From positions 682,001-746,000 of the forward strand of contig NZ_WHVL01000001.1 of NCBI RefSeq assembly GCF_020622355.1: DNA of 64,000 bases, given 5' to 3'. The translations under genes were made by a program, and so were the position numbers. Of this stretch, positions 55,330 through 63,971 are shown piece after piece (the stretch's first letter is position 1; each line of letters starts with the position of its first letter). A model generated the notes under the pieces. That model did no database searches. It was given only the letters and a program-made list of their open reading frames with translations, and was not told where the DNA came from. The DNA comes from Vreelandella malpeensis (GTDB lineage Bacteria; Pseudomonadota; Gammaproteobacteria; Pseudomonadales; Halomonadaceae).

Positions 55330-56407
55330 GAGTAATAATCTCGATAATTTTATCTTGTGTACAATTCTTCAACTGCGCAAAGATAGGTAAGCACAGAATT
55401 CGGCTGGCAATATCTTTTGATACTGGTTGGTCTAGGTGGACATCTAAATACTTCAATGACCCTAGTGACGGGTAAAAGTATCGCCTTGCTAGTACACCAT
55501 TTTCCTTAAGTATGGCTTCTACTCGTATGGCCTGCTCTTCGTTTTCAAATACCACCGGAAAATAGGCGTAATTGTAGCCAAGCGCCTCAGGTTTGGTCTG
55601 AAGCTGTAATAAATCACTTAATGCTTGCTCATATCTTATCCAGACCCCTGCTCTGGCTTGCAAATTCTCTTCCATTTCATCCAGTACACAGAGCCCCATC
55701 GCGGCCTGCAGCTCGCTCATCTTGGCATTGATACCCAATTCTTCTATTGTCTCAGGGCCGGTAATACCAAAGTTGATCATCTTCTTAGCGCGCTCTAAAT
55801 CTTCCTTTCGCTTAAAGATAATTGCACCGCCTTCGCCGGTGTGAAAAAGCTTAGTTGCATGGAAGCTGAGGGTAGCAGCATCTCCATACTTGAGCAAACT
55901 TTGCCCTTTATATTTTACGCCGAAAGCATGGGAGGCATCATAAATAACGCTAATATTATTTTTCTTTGCAATAGTAACAATAGTTTCTACATCACAGGCG
56001 TTGCCGAATACATGCACCGGAACGATAGCGCGTGTATTGGCGGTGATCTTGTCTTCAATATTTGAAGGATTCAGGCACCAGCTATTCGGATCAATATCAG
56101 CAAATACCGGCTCTACGCCTTCCCATTTGAGTGAGCTGGCAGTAGCTACAAAGGTAAAAGGAGTGGTGATAGCTTCAATAGGCTCATGACGACCAGTAAC
56201 ACACAACGCTCGATAAGCAATTTGTAGTGCCAGAGTGCCGTTCGCTACAAGAAGAAGATTTTCTACTTCTAAGTATTCTTCTAGACGCTGAGTAAGCTCT
56301 TGAACCAACTTACCATTATTAGTGAGCCAAGTGCGATCGTAGATGCCGTCTATATACCGGTCAAACTTTTCACGGCAAGGTAAATAAGGCTTTGTTACAG
56401 GTATCAT
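55313..56407 (-). CDS. DegT/DnrJ/EryC1/StrS sugar aminotransferase
   Basis: A 364-residue PLP aminotransferase that adds an amino group to a nucleotide-activated keto sugar. PLP pocket: YDASHAFGVKYKG near residue 160 and FHATKLFHTGEGG near 180 with the Schiff-base Lys. N-terminus IPVTKPYLPCREKFDRYIDGIYDRTWLTNNG is typical of this class. It begins the sugar operon; GAAGG lies six bases before ATG 56407 (a GTG at 56410 is in frame). Its amino sugar could be viosamine- or FdtB-like; linkage to the fusion and acetyltransferase supports N-acylated amino-sugar synthesis. Confidence 0.93.
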   Translation of the reverse strand: MIPVTKPYLPCREKFDRYIDGIYDRTWLTNNGKLVQELTQRLEEYLEVENLLLVANGTLALQIAYRALCVTGRHEPIEAITTPFTFVATASSLKWEGVEPVFADIDPNSWCLNPSNIEDKITANTRAIVPVHVFGNACDVETIVTIAKKNNISVIYDASHAFGVKYKGQSLLKYGDAATLSFHATKLFHTGEGGAIIFKRKEDLERAKKMINFGITGPETIEELGINAKMSELQAAMGLCVLDEMEENLQARAGVWIRYEQALSDLLQLQTKPEALGYNYAYFPVVFENEEQAIRVEAILKENGVLARRYFYPSLGSLKYLDVHLDQPVSKDIASRILCLPIFAQLKNCTQDKIIEIITHELRR

Positions 56408-56606
56408 CACAGGCCTTCTATTAAGCGAAATAAATCGCCACGACTTGGTTGAAAGCCGTATGCGAATTGTTGTAGATAAGTACCATCCTACTTATTTCAA
56501 ACAAACCTCTCATCGACATTGACGATTTTTCATGTGTCGTTATCCGCCTAAAGTAAGCAGCAATCGCCAGTATCCAAAAATATTTCCGTCACTATCTATG
56601 AATACA

Positions 56607-56624
56607 CCCCACCATTCGGCGGGG
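56607..56624 (-). terminator. Candidate terminator after the large glycosyltransferase
   Basis: Minus-strand stem CCCCGCC/GGTGGGG with one G-U pair and a GAAT loop, followed by TGTATT. Confidence 0.45.
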
Positions 56625-56649
56625 CTTTCACAAACAGTAAAAGCAGATG

Positions 56650-59600
56650 CTAGCTTTTTTTTAAGAAATTGTTTTCCTGCCAAGCATAATAATCCGCGAG
56701 ATCCTTTTTTTTCATCCGCTTATAGTACCGCGACATCCACTTGAACGTATTGGCCTGCATCTTATTCTTTTCCTTGACACTCTTGCTCGACCATATCGAA
56801 TTGCCATGAAGCCTGTAAGCTGCAGGTGTTATATTCTCCATGTAGTAACTTTTACCATACTGCCCCAGCAAAGCGATCAAGAAGCTGTCACCATTATTAA
56901 CGTGAGATTTCTCTTCAGGAAAATGAGTAAACTTCTTTCTGAAAAACATGGTCAGCGTTAAGATAAAACAGTTGTTACGTAGCATTTCATCTCGAGTATA
57001 GCTTCTCTTGAATTCATCTCTCAATTTCGATGAAGCCACTTCTCCATTCTTGTCGAAGATGAAAGCGTCATGATGGCAAATGACTACCTCTTCATTATTT
57101 TCCATGAAATCGAACTGCTTCTGGAGTTTTTCGGGATCCGTCCAGTAGTCATCCCCTTCACATAGCGCAACGTACTTCCCTTGCAGTCTGGGAAAGCAGA
57201 AATCGGTCACCTTGACACCTTGTCTAAATAAATTCTTCTGTTGATAGATAGGCTTAATCAAGTCTGGGTACTGGGATGCGTATTTTCTGATGATCTCCTG
57301 CGTGCCATCAGTCGAAGCATCGTCGTGAATGACCACTTCAAATGGAAAACGAGTTCTTTGGGCAATGATCCCTTGGATGGCCTCCTCTAGAAAATCTACG
57401 TGGTTGTAAGTCGCACAAAAGACACTGACCAAGGGTTTGCCATTGTGATGCTCTTCCGGGAGGACGACGGGGCCTGCCGGGGGCATGACGGATTTGAGGT
57501 TACGCTGCTCTGATGATCTGGGAAGCAGCGATCGGGCTTCCAGAAAGGCCAAGGCTTTATCCTGGTCCACCTTGGATAACAGCTCGAAGGCCATATCGTG
57601 GGCAGCAAACACGCTGCTCAAGATGAAAGCGAGCTTGACCTTTCTTTCGTTACTGATGCTTCCCAGGCGCTCTGCATCGGGCAACAGCAGGATATCTGCA
57701 CTTTCCTGTTCGCTGGCGCAAGGCGTTCGTTCATTCAGTTTGTCGGGAAGATGGCTGTAATGACGTACGTTGTGGAAACGATAGAAGCGGAACCCGTGTC
57801 GGCTCGCCCAGTGCTGAAGTTCGGCGAAACTGGGTTGTCTTGCATGGGTCAGCTGAAAAGGGACACGCGCTTGAATAAGCAATGTTTCCTTCAAGTAACG
57901 CTCACCGTTTTCTAGCACGGCCATGGCATCACTCAGCTCATCCAGAACGAGCCAATCGAGACTCTCGAGGCCCGTAATGCTATCAAGGGCCACCGTATTG
58001 ATGGGAAGCTCCGCGATCTGCTGAATACCCAAGTGATGGCGTTTGGGGAGTTCTCCCATCGCAAGAGGCGCCAGTGTGCTGCTCATCTCGGGTGCGACGC
58101 AAGCGTATAGTGTGGTGGGCTGGCCATCACCCAACAGCGCATGCTGAAACACTTGAATCGTATCACTGCCCTCATACTGCTTGGGCTCTTTTATTTCGCT
58201 GGCCGGGTCGAAAGCCACAAGGGCAAAGGCCCCTGTCGAGGCCATCTGGCTGGCCAGGCCGTTTTTGATCAAACGGGCTCGATTGTCGAGCACGATGATC
58301 TTGCCCTTGAGCTGCCAGGTAAAATCATCAGATAGCTGGAGCTTCGGTGTCAGAACGTCGCTATCCAGGCCGCCTGTGGTACGGCTGTCGATCCATTGCT
58401 CCCAGGAACGATCCACTTTCAGCGTGGGCTTGGTCGCCCTGCCGACAAGACGTTGCCGATGCCGTTTTTTCTGGGTGATCAAAAAATCCTTGCTGCCCGA
58501 GCGTAAGCGCACCAAAGGATCGAACGCCTGGAGCAGGCGTTCGGTCGCGCGATCCATATGATGCATTCGCTCGCCAATCTCTATCGCACGGGTTACATAG
58601 TCCTGATAGAGCACCTCATCGTCATAAAAGGCAACGGTGGCTTCAAACAGTGGCTGGAGCTCACTTTCCTCGAGTAGCTGTTGGTAAGGCTCCTCATAGC
58701 AACGTGACGGAAAGTCGAAGGCGATGCCGGCATCTCCGATCATCTCGGGCATGCCACCGCGATTGGTAATGAGGGCAGGAATGCCGTTCAACATGGCCTC
58801 CGCCAGCACTCGACCTGAGCTTTCCCACCAAAGGCTGGGCGCCACCAGTAGGCGAGCACGGCTGTAAGGGCCTCGCATGTCACTGGTATTGGGCGTAACG
58901 GTAACGTTTTTCAATGCGCTTCGCTGGCCCCCCATCTTTTGCGTAACTTCTCGCAGTACCGCAGACCAGTCCGCTCGAGCTTCCACGACTTCGAGCTCGA
59001 TATCCGGTCGTTCTCGCTCGAGTTTCTCCGCCAGCTGAACGAAGATGCTCACTCCCTTCTGCCAGCTAGGATTGACGAAAAGCAGGCGACGCCGTTCATG
59101 GCGCTCGGCAACGAAATGGGTAGAATCGATGAACTTGCCTACCGGCTTCGAGACGAAGCCGATCTTGTCTTGATACATCTTTGCCGTGGCCTGACTGTCA
59201 GTGACGATAAGATCCACGTCACGACACCAGCGTGGCGACTGGTAGCTTCCATTGGCCAGGTAAAACGCGACGGCAATACCTCGGTCCCGCGCTTCATCGG
59301 CGATCAGAAGATCCAGCGTCTGGCCTCCGTAGAACCATACGACGTCGGGCTTGAACGAATCGAGCATGTAAAGGTACTGGCTGTACCAGAGACTCTCCTC
59401 GTGGCTCGTTAAATGATTACGGTTGAAGCTGTTGCTCACGATCATTTGGTGCATCAGCGGTCCATCGTTGACCTCGATGAGCTGGTGCAGGTGTTGATTC
59501 AAGTCGGGAAACTGTTCTTTGAGCAGCCCAGTGCCTTTGGGGTTATCGAAAATCGTCGCCCCCAGTATCTGTATTTCGTACCCGTTGGCCGCCAGTTGCT

Positions 59601-59721
59601 GCAGCATCTGTCGCACGCTCATGCTGGCACCACTCGATGTATCCAGCAGACAGAAGGGGTTTGCCCACAGCAGACGAGGTTTGCGTTTCTCGATCACCGG
59701 TACCGCTTTTTGCTTGGCCAT
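56650..59721 (-). CDS. Multidomain glycosyltransferase (GT4-like plus GT2) next to flagellin
   Basis: A 1,023-residue protein. Its N-terminal part (about 10-400) is a GT-B glycosyltransferase: RLLWANPFCLLDTSSGASMSV start, then LLFVNPSWQKGV and APSLWWESSGRVLAEAMLNGIPALITNRGGMPEMIG, the donor site of GT4 enzymes. A middle of about 350 residues is divergent, with a stretch that faintly resembles FkbM methyltransferases. The C-terminal part (about 770-1023) is a GT2 module: VSVFCATYNHVDFLEEAIQGI, HDDASTDGTQEII, GDDYWT. ATG 59721 is chosen over GTG 59733; an extended -10 (TGCTAGAAT) lies at 59814-59822. It is downstream of both flagellin genes, so it probably decorates flagellin. Confidence 0.85.
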   Translation of the reverse strand: MAKQKAVPVIEKRKPRLLWANPFCLLDTSSGASMSVRQMLQQLAANGYEIQILGATIFDNPKGTGLLKEQFPDLNQHLHQLIEVNDGPLMHQMIVSNSFNRNHLTSHEESLWYSQYLYMLDSFKPDVVWFYGGQTLDLLIADEARDRGIAVAFYLANGSYQSPRWCRDVDLIVTDSQATAKMYQDKIGFVSKPVGKFIDSTHFVAERHERRRLLFVNPSWQKGVSIFVQLAEKLERERPDIELEVVEARADWSAVLREVTQKMGGQRSALKNVTVTPNTSDMRGPYSRARLLVAPSLWWESSGRVLAEAMLNGIPALITNRGGMPEMIGDAGIAFDFPSRCYEEPYQQLLEESELQPLFEATVAFYDDEVLYQDYVTRAIEIGERMHHMDRATERLLQAFDPLVRLRSGSKDFLITQKKRHRQRLVGRATKPTLKVDRSWEQWIDSRTTGGLDSDVLTPKLQLSDDFTWQLKGKIIVLDNRARLIKNGLASQMASTGAFALVAFDPASEIKEPKQYEGSDTIQVFQHALLGDGQPTTLYACVAPEMSSTLAPLAMGELPKRHHLGIQQIAELPINTVALDSITGLESLDWLVLDELSDAMAVLENGERYLKETLLIQARVPFQLTHARQPSFAELQHWASRHGFRFYRFHNVRHYSHLPDKLNERTPCASEQESADILLLPDAERLGSISNERKVKLAFILSSVFAAHDMAFELLSKVDQDKALAFLEARSLLPRSSEQRNLKSVMPPAGPVVLPEEHHNGKPLVSVFCATYNHVDFLEEAIQGIIAQRTRFPFEVVIHDDASTDGTQEIIRKYASQYPDLIKPIYQQKNLFRQGVKVTDFCFPRLQGKYVALCEGDDYWTDPEKLQKQFDFMENNEEVVICHHDAFIFDKNGEVASSKLRDEFKRSYTRDEMLRNNCFILTLTMFFRKKFTHFPEEKSHVNNGDSFLIALLGQYGKSYYMENITPAAYRLHGNSIWSSKSVKEKNKMQANTFKWMSRYYKRMKKKDLADYYAWQENNFLKKS

Positions 59722-59899
59722 TAAACGACTCACGTAGCGACAATAATCATGCCGTTAGTTTACTGTGTCGACTCGAAGACCAAAGGGGTAAATGCGCTCA
59801 TGTTTGAGCAGGTATTCTAGCAATGACGTAGGAATTGGATGATCGGATAGAGGGATCGTCCGTAATGCTCGGCAACGCGGGACGTCATTCTTTCGACCA

Positions 59900-59925
59900 A
59901 AAAACGGGGCCTTTCGGCCCCGTTT
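59900..59925 (-). terminator. Terminator of flagellin gene 1
   Basis: AACGGGGCC/GGCCCCGTT stem with TTTC loop and a run of T on the minus strand, before the glycosyltransferase gene. It is nearly identical to the one after flagellin 2. Confidence 0.88.
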
Positions 59926-59958
59926 CTATCGTCGTTCGTTTAAGGACGATACGACGTA

Positions 59959-60813
59959 TTAGCCCAGCAGGGAAAGAACGGACTGCGGCGTCTGGTTTGC
60001 CTGGGCCAGCATGGACGTACCCGCCTGCTGCAGGATGTTCGCGCGGGTCATGTTGGAGACTTCCACCGCGTAGTCGGCATCCTCGATGCGTGAACGCGCT
60101 TCGGACAGGTTGGTCTTGGTGGTCGCCAGGTTGTCGATGACCGAATCGAAGCGGTTGAGCGTAGCACCCAGGGTGGCACGGTCGGTATCCAGGGACTTGA
60201 CGGCAGTATCGACGGAGTCGATCAGGCTCTGGAAGTTGTCATGGGCACCGCTGGTACCCGCTGTGAACGAAGAGCCTGACATGCCGCCGCCAGACAGACC
60301 GAGGCCAGCCACGGTTGCATCGATACGATTGACAGTGATGACGTCTTCGGAATCGGTGTTGGCGCCCACTTGAATGTTGAGGGCACCACCGCCGCTGACA
60401 TTCAACAGGTTGGTACCGTTGAAGTTGTTACTGCCCGCCACGCGGTCGATCTCGGCTAGACGCTCGTTGATTTCGGTTTCGATCGCGGCGCGGTCATCGG
60501 CGGTATTGGTGTCGTTGGCACCTTGTACCGCCAGTTCACGAATGCGCTGCAGGTTGTCGTTGATCTGATCCAGACCGCCTTCCATGGTCTGCACCAGAGA
60601 GATACCGTCGCTGGCGTTGCGGCTCGCCTGGTCCATGCCCTTGATCTGGGCGGTCATCTTGTTAGCGATAGCCTGACCGGCGGCGTCGTCGGAGGCGCTG
60701 TTGATACGCAGACCGGAAGACAGACGCTCCTGCGCTTGGGCCAGCATGCTCTGGGAAGAACGCAGGTTGTTCTGGCCGATCATGGAAGTGATGTTGGTGT
60801 TGATCACGGACAT
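59959..60813 (-). CDS. fliC: Flagellin, copy 1
   Basis: A 284-residue flagellin exported by the flagellar type III system and polymerised into the filament. N-terminal D0/D1 MSVINTNITSMIGQNNLRSSQSMLAQAQERLSSGLRIN and C-terminal EVSNMTRANILQQAGTSMLAQANQTPQSVLSLLG are strongly conserved; the central variable domain is tiny, so this is a short flagellin. It differs from copy 2 mainly around residue 140 (SGGGALNIQVGA against ASGADTALNIQVGS). A sigma-28 promoter lies at 60883-60909 and a terminator follows. Ser/Thr sites in the variable part could be glycosylated. Confidence 0.96.
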   Translation of the reverse strand: MSVINTNITSMIGQNNLRSSQSMLAQAQERLSSGLRINSASDDAAGQAIANKMTAQIKGMDQASRNASDGISLVQTMEGGLDQINDNLQRIRELAVQGANDTNTADDRAAIETEINERLAEIDRVAGSNNFNGTNLLNVSGGGALNIQVGANTDSEDVITVNRIDATVAGLGLSGGGMSGSSFTAGTSGAHDNFQSLIDSVDTAVKSLDTDRATLGATLNRFDSVIDNLATTKTNLSEARSRIEDADYAVEVSNMTRANILQQAGTSMLAQANQTPQSVLSLLG

Positions 60814-60882
60814 GGAAATGCTCCTCGAAGTTTATCTGGCCTGGAGGCCGGCTTTGCGGCGCTTTCATCGCCGTTATTATGA

Positions 60883-60909
60883 TTAACGGCCGCACGAAGG
60901 AATTCTTTA
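60883..60909 (-). promoter_or_regulatory. Sigma-28 promoter of flagellin 1
   Basis: Minus-strand TAAAGAAT, 11 bp, GCCGTTAA matches the flagellar consensus TAAAGTTT-N11-GCCGATAA, with exact spacing. Confidence 0.85.
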
Positions 60910-60931
60910 GCCCGATCATGTCTTTTTAACT

Positions 60932-60957
60932 AAAAAAACGGGGCCTTTCGGCCCCGT
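60932..60957 (-). terminator. Terminator of flagellin gene 2
   Basis: ACGGGGCC/GGCCCCGT stem with TTTC loop and seven A on the plus strand (T run on the minus strand). Near copy of the terminator at 59900. Confidence 0.88.
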
Positions 60958-60992
60958 CTCTATCGTCGTTCGTCCAAGGACGATGTGACGTA

Positions 60993-61853
60993 TTAGCCCA
61001 GCAGGGAAAGAACGGACTGCGGGGTCTGGTTTGCCTGGGCCAGCATGGATGTACCCGCCTGCTGCAGGATGTTCGCGCGGGTCATGTTGGAGACTTCCAC
61101 TGCGTAGTCGGCATCCTCGATGCGTGAACGCGCTTCGGACAGGTTGGTCTTGGTGGTCGCCAGGTTGTCGATGACCGAGTCAAAGCGGTTGAGTGTGGCG
61201 CCCAGGGTGGCACGGTCGGTGTCCAGGGACTTGACGGCAGTATCGACGGAGTCGATCAGGCTCTGGAAGTTGTCATGGGCTCCGCTGGTACCCGCTGTGA
61301 ACGAAGAGCCGGACATGCCGCCGCCAGACAGACCGAGGCCAGTCACGGTTGCATCGATACGATTGACCGTGATGACGTCTTCGGAGTCGGTGTTGGAACC
61401 GACCTGAATATTGAGGGCAGTATCGGCGCCGCTCGCAACGTTCAACAGGTTGGTACCGTTGAAGTTATTGCTGCCCGCAACGCGGTCGATCTCGGCCAGA
61501 CGCTCGTTGATTTCGGTTTCGATCGCGGCGCGGTCGTCGGCGGTGTTGGTGTCGTTGGCACCCTGTACCGCCAGTTCACGAATACGCTGCAGGTTGTCGT
61601 TGATCTGATCCAGGCCACCTTCCATGGTCTGCACCAGAGAGATACCGTCGCTGGCGTTGCGGCTGGCCTGGTCCATACCCTTGATCTGGGCGGTCATCTT
61701 GTTGGCGATGGCCTGACCGGCAGCGTCGTCGGATGCGCTGTTGATACGCAGACCGGAAGACAGACGCTCCTGCGCTTGGGCCAGCATGCTCTGGGAAGAA
61801 CGCAGGTTGTTCTGGCCGATCATGGAAGTGATGTTGGTGTTGATCACGGACAT
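60993..61853 (-). CDS. fliC: Flagellin, copy 2
   Basis: A 286-residue flagellin almost identical to the neighbouring copy, with the same D0/D1 ends and a two-residue longer central region. Start ATG 61853 begins MSVINTNITSM; an in-frame extension to 61883 has no ribosome site. Its sigma-28 promoter is at 61922-61948. Two copies may raise filament supply or allow differential expression. It lies downstream of fliD on the same strand. Confidence 0.96.
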   Translation of the reverse strand: MSVINTNITSMIGQNNLRSSQSMLAQAQERLSSGLRINSASDDAAGQAIANKMTAQIKGMDQASRNASDGISLVQTMEGGLDQINDNLQRIRELAVQGANDTNTADDRAAIETEINERLAEIDRVAGSNNFNGTNLLNVASGADTALNIQVGSNTDSEDVITVNRIDATVTGLGLSGGGMSGSSFTAGTSGAHDNFQSLIDSVDTAVKSLDTDRATLGATLNRFDSVIDNLATTKTNLSEARSRIEDADYAVEVSNMTRANILQQAGTSMLAQANQTPQSVLSLLG

Positions 61854-61921
61854 GGATATATTCCTCGAAGTTTGACTGGCCAAGGGGCCGGTTTGCGGCG
61901 TTTATGTCGCCGATGCTATAG

Positions 61922-61948
61922 ATAACGGCCCCCAGGCAAACTTCTTTA
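61922..61948 (-). promoter_or_regulatory. Sigma-28 promoter of flagellin 2
   Basis: Minus-strand TAAAGAAG, 11 bp, GCCGTTAT; exact N11 spacing and good match to the flagellar consensus. Confidence 0.85.
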
Positions 61949-61990
61949 ACTACACCACCCTTTTTTATGTAACGAAGTGCAACTCAAAGA

Positions 61991-63331
61991 TCATTTCTTC
62001 TGCATATTGCTTAGCATGTCGAACTGCTGACCTAGGTAGCTGCTCATCGAATTCATTTGCGCGATCATGCCGTCCAGTTGGGCGAACTGCTTGCGATAGC
62101 GCTCGACGCTGCGTTCGATGCTGCCTTCCATGCGAAGCTTGCGCTGATCGAGGCTGTCGACGCGTAATTCAGCACTGCTAATCGAGCTACTGATCAATCC
62201 ATCTTCGCTGGTGATCTCCTTGAGTGTCGTAGTCAGGCGTCCTGCAAATCCCGCTTCCTTCGAGTCCCCGGCAAAGAAACTGGAAAGGGCTTCCGGGCCG
62301 GTCGCAATTGCCGCATTGAGCTTGTCATCATCGATCTCGAGGCGCCCCTGCCGGTCCAGCGTGATACCGATTTGCGAGAGCCGCTGGATATCCCCGCCGG
62401 CTAGACTATCACTGATATCCTGGCGCAGCCGATTCTCGATGGTACGTACTGTACGATCCCCGATCAGCTCACCGGAAATTTCTCCTGCACCATTGAATTG
62501 TGTCATGCGTCCAACTGTAGACTTCATCTCGTTGAAATTTTTAACGAAATCGTCAATAGCACCGCGCAGCGAATCCTGGTCGCGCTCGATGACCAGCGTT
62601 ATAGAACTTTCGGATACTGCTGTCAGGTCGAGCGTGACGCCCTGAATCGCCTCTTCTACCTTATTGGTCTTGCTGGTGATGGCAATGCCGTTGACGTCGA
62701 GTTCGGCATCGCGTCCCGCCCTTAGCGTCGTGTTATCCACGGCAAGCGAGCCGAGGCCGGAAAAACCGGTCACGGCAGCTTCCTTGCCCGTCTCTTTCGA
62801 ACTCAGCGCCAATCGATAGCCTGCGCCATCGTTGATCAGAGATGCGTTGACGCCAGACTCCTTGTCAGCATTGATCTGGTCGCGCACATCCGCCAAGGTG
62901 CTGCCTGCAGGAATGTCGATATTCACGTTTAGCGCCGTATCGAACGTCAAAGTCAACGTCGAAGCATCTGCCGCCAACACGTCATTAAGCGCCATGCTAT
63001 TGGAGGCCACACTGCCGGCGCGCGCCAGCTGCGTGACGGATATCTCGTAACGTCCAGGGCTGGCGGACTCCTTGGCCGTTGCCAGAACCCCTTCCCCTGT
63101 TACGGAGCTTTTTTGCTGCTTGAAAGTAGAGCCTTCATTAAGGGCTACCACCGACGTCTGAACGCGCTCCATGGCAGACTGAAGACGGCCGTAAGCTGAA
63201 ATCTTGGTCTTCTGTGCGCTTTGCTGCTCGAGTATCGGCACGAGTTTCTGTTGTTCAGCTGCCTTGAGCTGATCAATCAGGCCGGACAAATTGAGTCCAG
63301 AACCCACACCAAGTGCAGAAATTGACGCCAT
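61991..63331 (-). CDS. fliD: Flagellar hook-associated protein 2 (filament cap)
   Basis: FliD caps the filament tip and helps flagellin polymerise. The 446-residue protein starts ISALGVGSGLNLSGLIDQLKAAEQQKLVPILEQQ, the FliD N-terminal coiled region, has the central FliD-specific TFDTALNVNIDIPAGSTLADVRDQINAD, and ends MIAQMNSMSSYLGQQFDMLSNMQKK, the C-terminal helical core. AAGGAGG precedes ATG and a sigma-28 promoter is at 63375-63401. No fliS is seen between fliD and the flagellins. Confidence 0.96.
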   Translation of the reverse strand: MASISALGVGSGLNLSGLIDQLKAAEQQKLVPILEQQSAQKTKISAYGRLQSAMERVQTSVVALNEGSTFKQQKSSVTGEGVLATAKESASPGRYEISVTQLARAGSVASNSMALNDVLAADASTLTLTFDTALNVNIDIPAGSTLADVRDQINADKESGVNASLINDGAGYRLALSSKETGKEAAVTGFSGLGSLAVDNTTLRAGRDAELDVNGIAITSKTNKVEEAIQGVTLDLTAVSESSITLVIERDQDSLRGAIDDFVKNFNEMKSTVGRMTQFNGAGEISGELIGDRTVRTIENRLRQDISDSLAGGDIQRLSQIGITLDRQGRLEIDDDKLNAAIATGPEALSSFFAGDSKEAGFAGRLTTTLKEITSEDGLISSSISSAELRVDSLDQRKLRMEGSIERSVERYRKQFAQLDGMIAQMNSMSSYLGQQFDMLSNMQKK

Positions 63332-63374
63332 GAGGTAAGCCCTCCTTGAATATTGTAAAAGTCACTTGAATCAG

Positions 63375-63401
63375 CTATCGGCCACACATAAAAAAACTTT
63401 A
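63375..63401 (-). promoter_or_regulatory. Sigma-28 promoter of fliD
   Basis: Minus-strand TAAAGTTT, 11 bp, GCCGATAG: the flagellar consensus except for the last base. Confidence 0.9.
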
Positions 63402-63656
63402 GCCGCAACGTTCGTAAAGCAGTGACAATCAGCTTCGGCTGCCTTCATCAAAGCGAAGTGGTAAAAGAGGAGCCGCTGCATCTGCTCTTTACCATTCGCC
63501 CAATCTAGCCGCTTGATCTGACAGTTACATGATGCAAGGCGCACCATTACATTCAAAACGACAACGTCGTTCACCGACGGTCACTTTAGACCTTGGTCTA
63601 ACATCAGTCACTGATTTACAATGATGGAGAACATCTTAACACCACTGGAGCTTCAC

Positions 63657-63971
63657 ATGACGTTCGAGGCAAACGCCGCCGAACCGAGGCTTGCAGAGCG
63701 CCATCAGCTACGCCGCTGCCTGCTGACCGTCGCCGACCTGCTCGCCGAGGGCGGCCATGTGCTGGAGACGATTTCACTGCCGAGCTGCGGGCTGGCGAAG
63801 CGGGAAATGAAGGCGCTGGAAGCGCGGGGAACGGGGTGGAGCGTGTGCCGCAAGACGCTCGAGGCGAGCGCGGCGGCGGGAATCAACCCTGAGGGCAGAT
63901 TCGTGTTGACCGCCTTGGGCAGGGAAGTGCTCTTCGATTTGTTCGGCCAAGGGGCGGCGGATTGCGCCTAG
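63657..63971 (+). CDS. Hypothetical protein, 104 residues
   Basis: A 104-residue protein with coding-like GC-rich composition. It runs LRRCLLTVADLLAEGGHVLETISLPSCGLAKREMKALEARG..., two or three helices with several Cys. GGAG is six bases before ATG 63657; an in-frame ATG at 63621 is also possible. No domain was recognised. It diverges from fliD. Confidence 0.55.
   Translation: MTFEANAAEPRLAERHQLRRCLLTVADLLAEGGHVLETISLPSCGLAKREMKALEARGTGWSVCRKTLEASAAAGINPEGRFVLTALGREVLFDLFGQGAADCA

Larger units (their letters stand above)
59900..61948 (-). repeat. Tandem duplication of a flagellin unit (promoter, gene, terminator)
   Basis: The two units (59900-60909 and 60932-61948) have the same promoter type, near-identical genes and the same terminator stem. 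Most coding differences are silent or lie in a short central stretch. Confidence 0.85.

Noticed and set aside
63371..63574. 67-residue frame overlapping the fliD promoter on the minus strand
   Set aside because: It covers the sigma-28 promoter and has no start signal.
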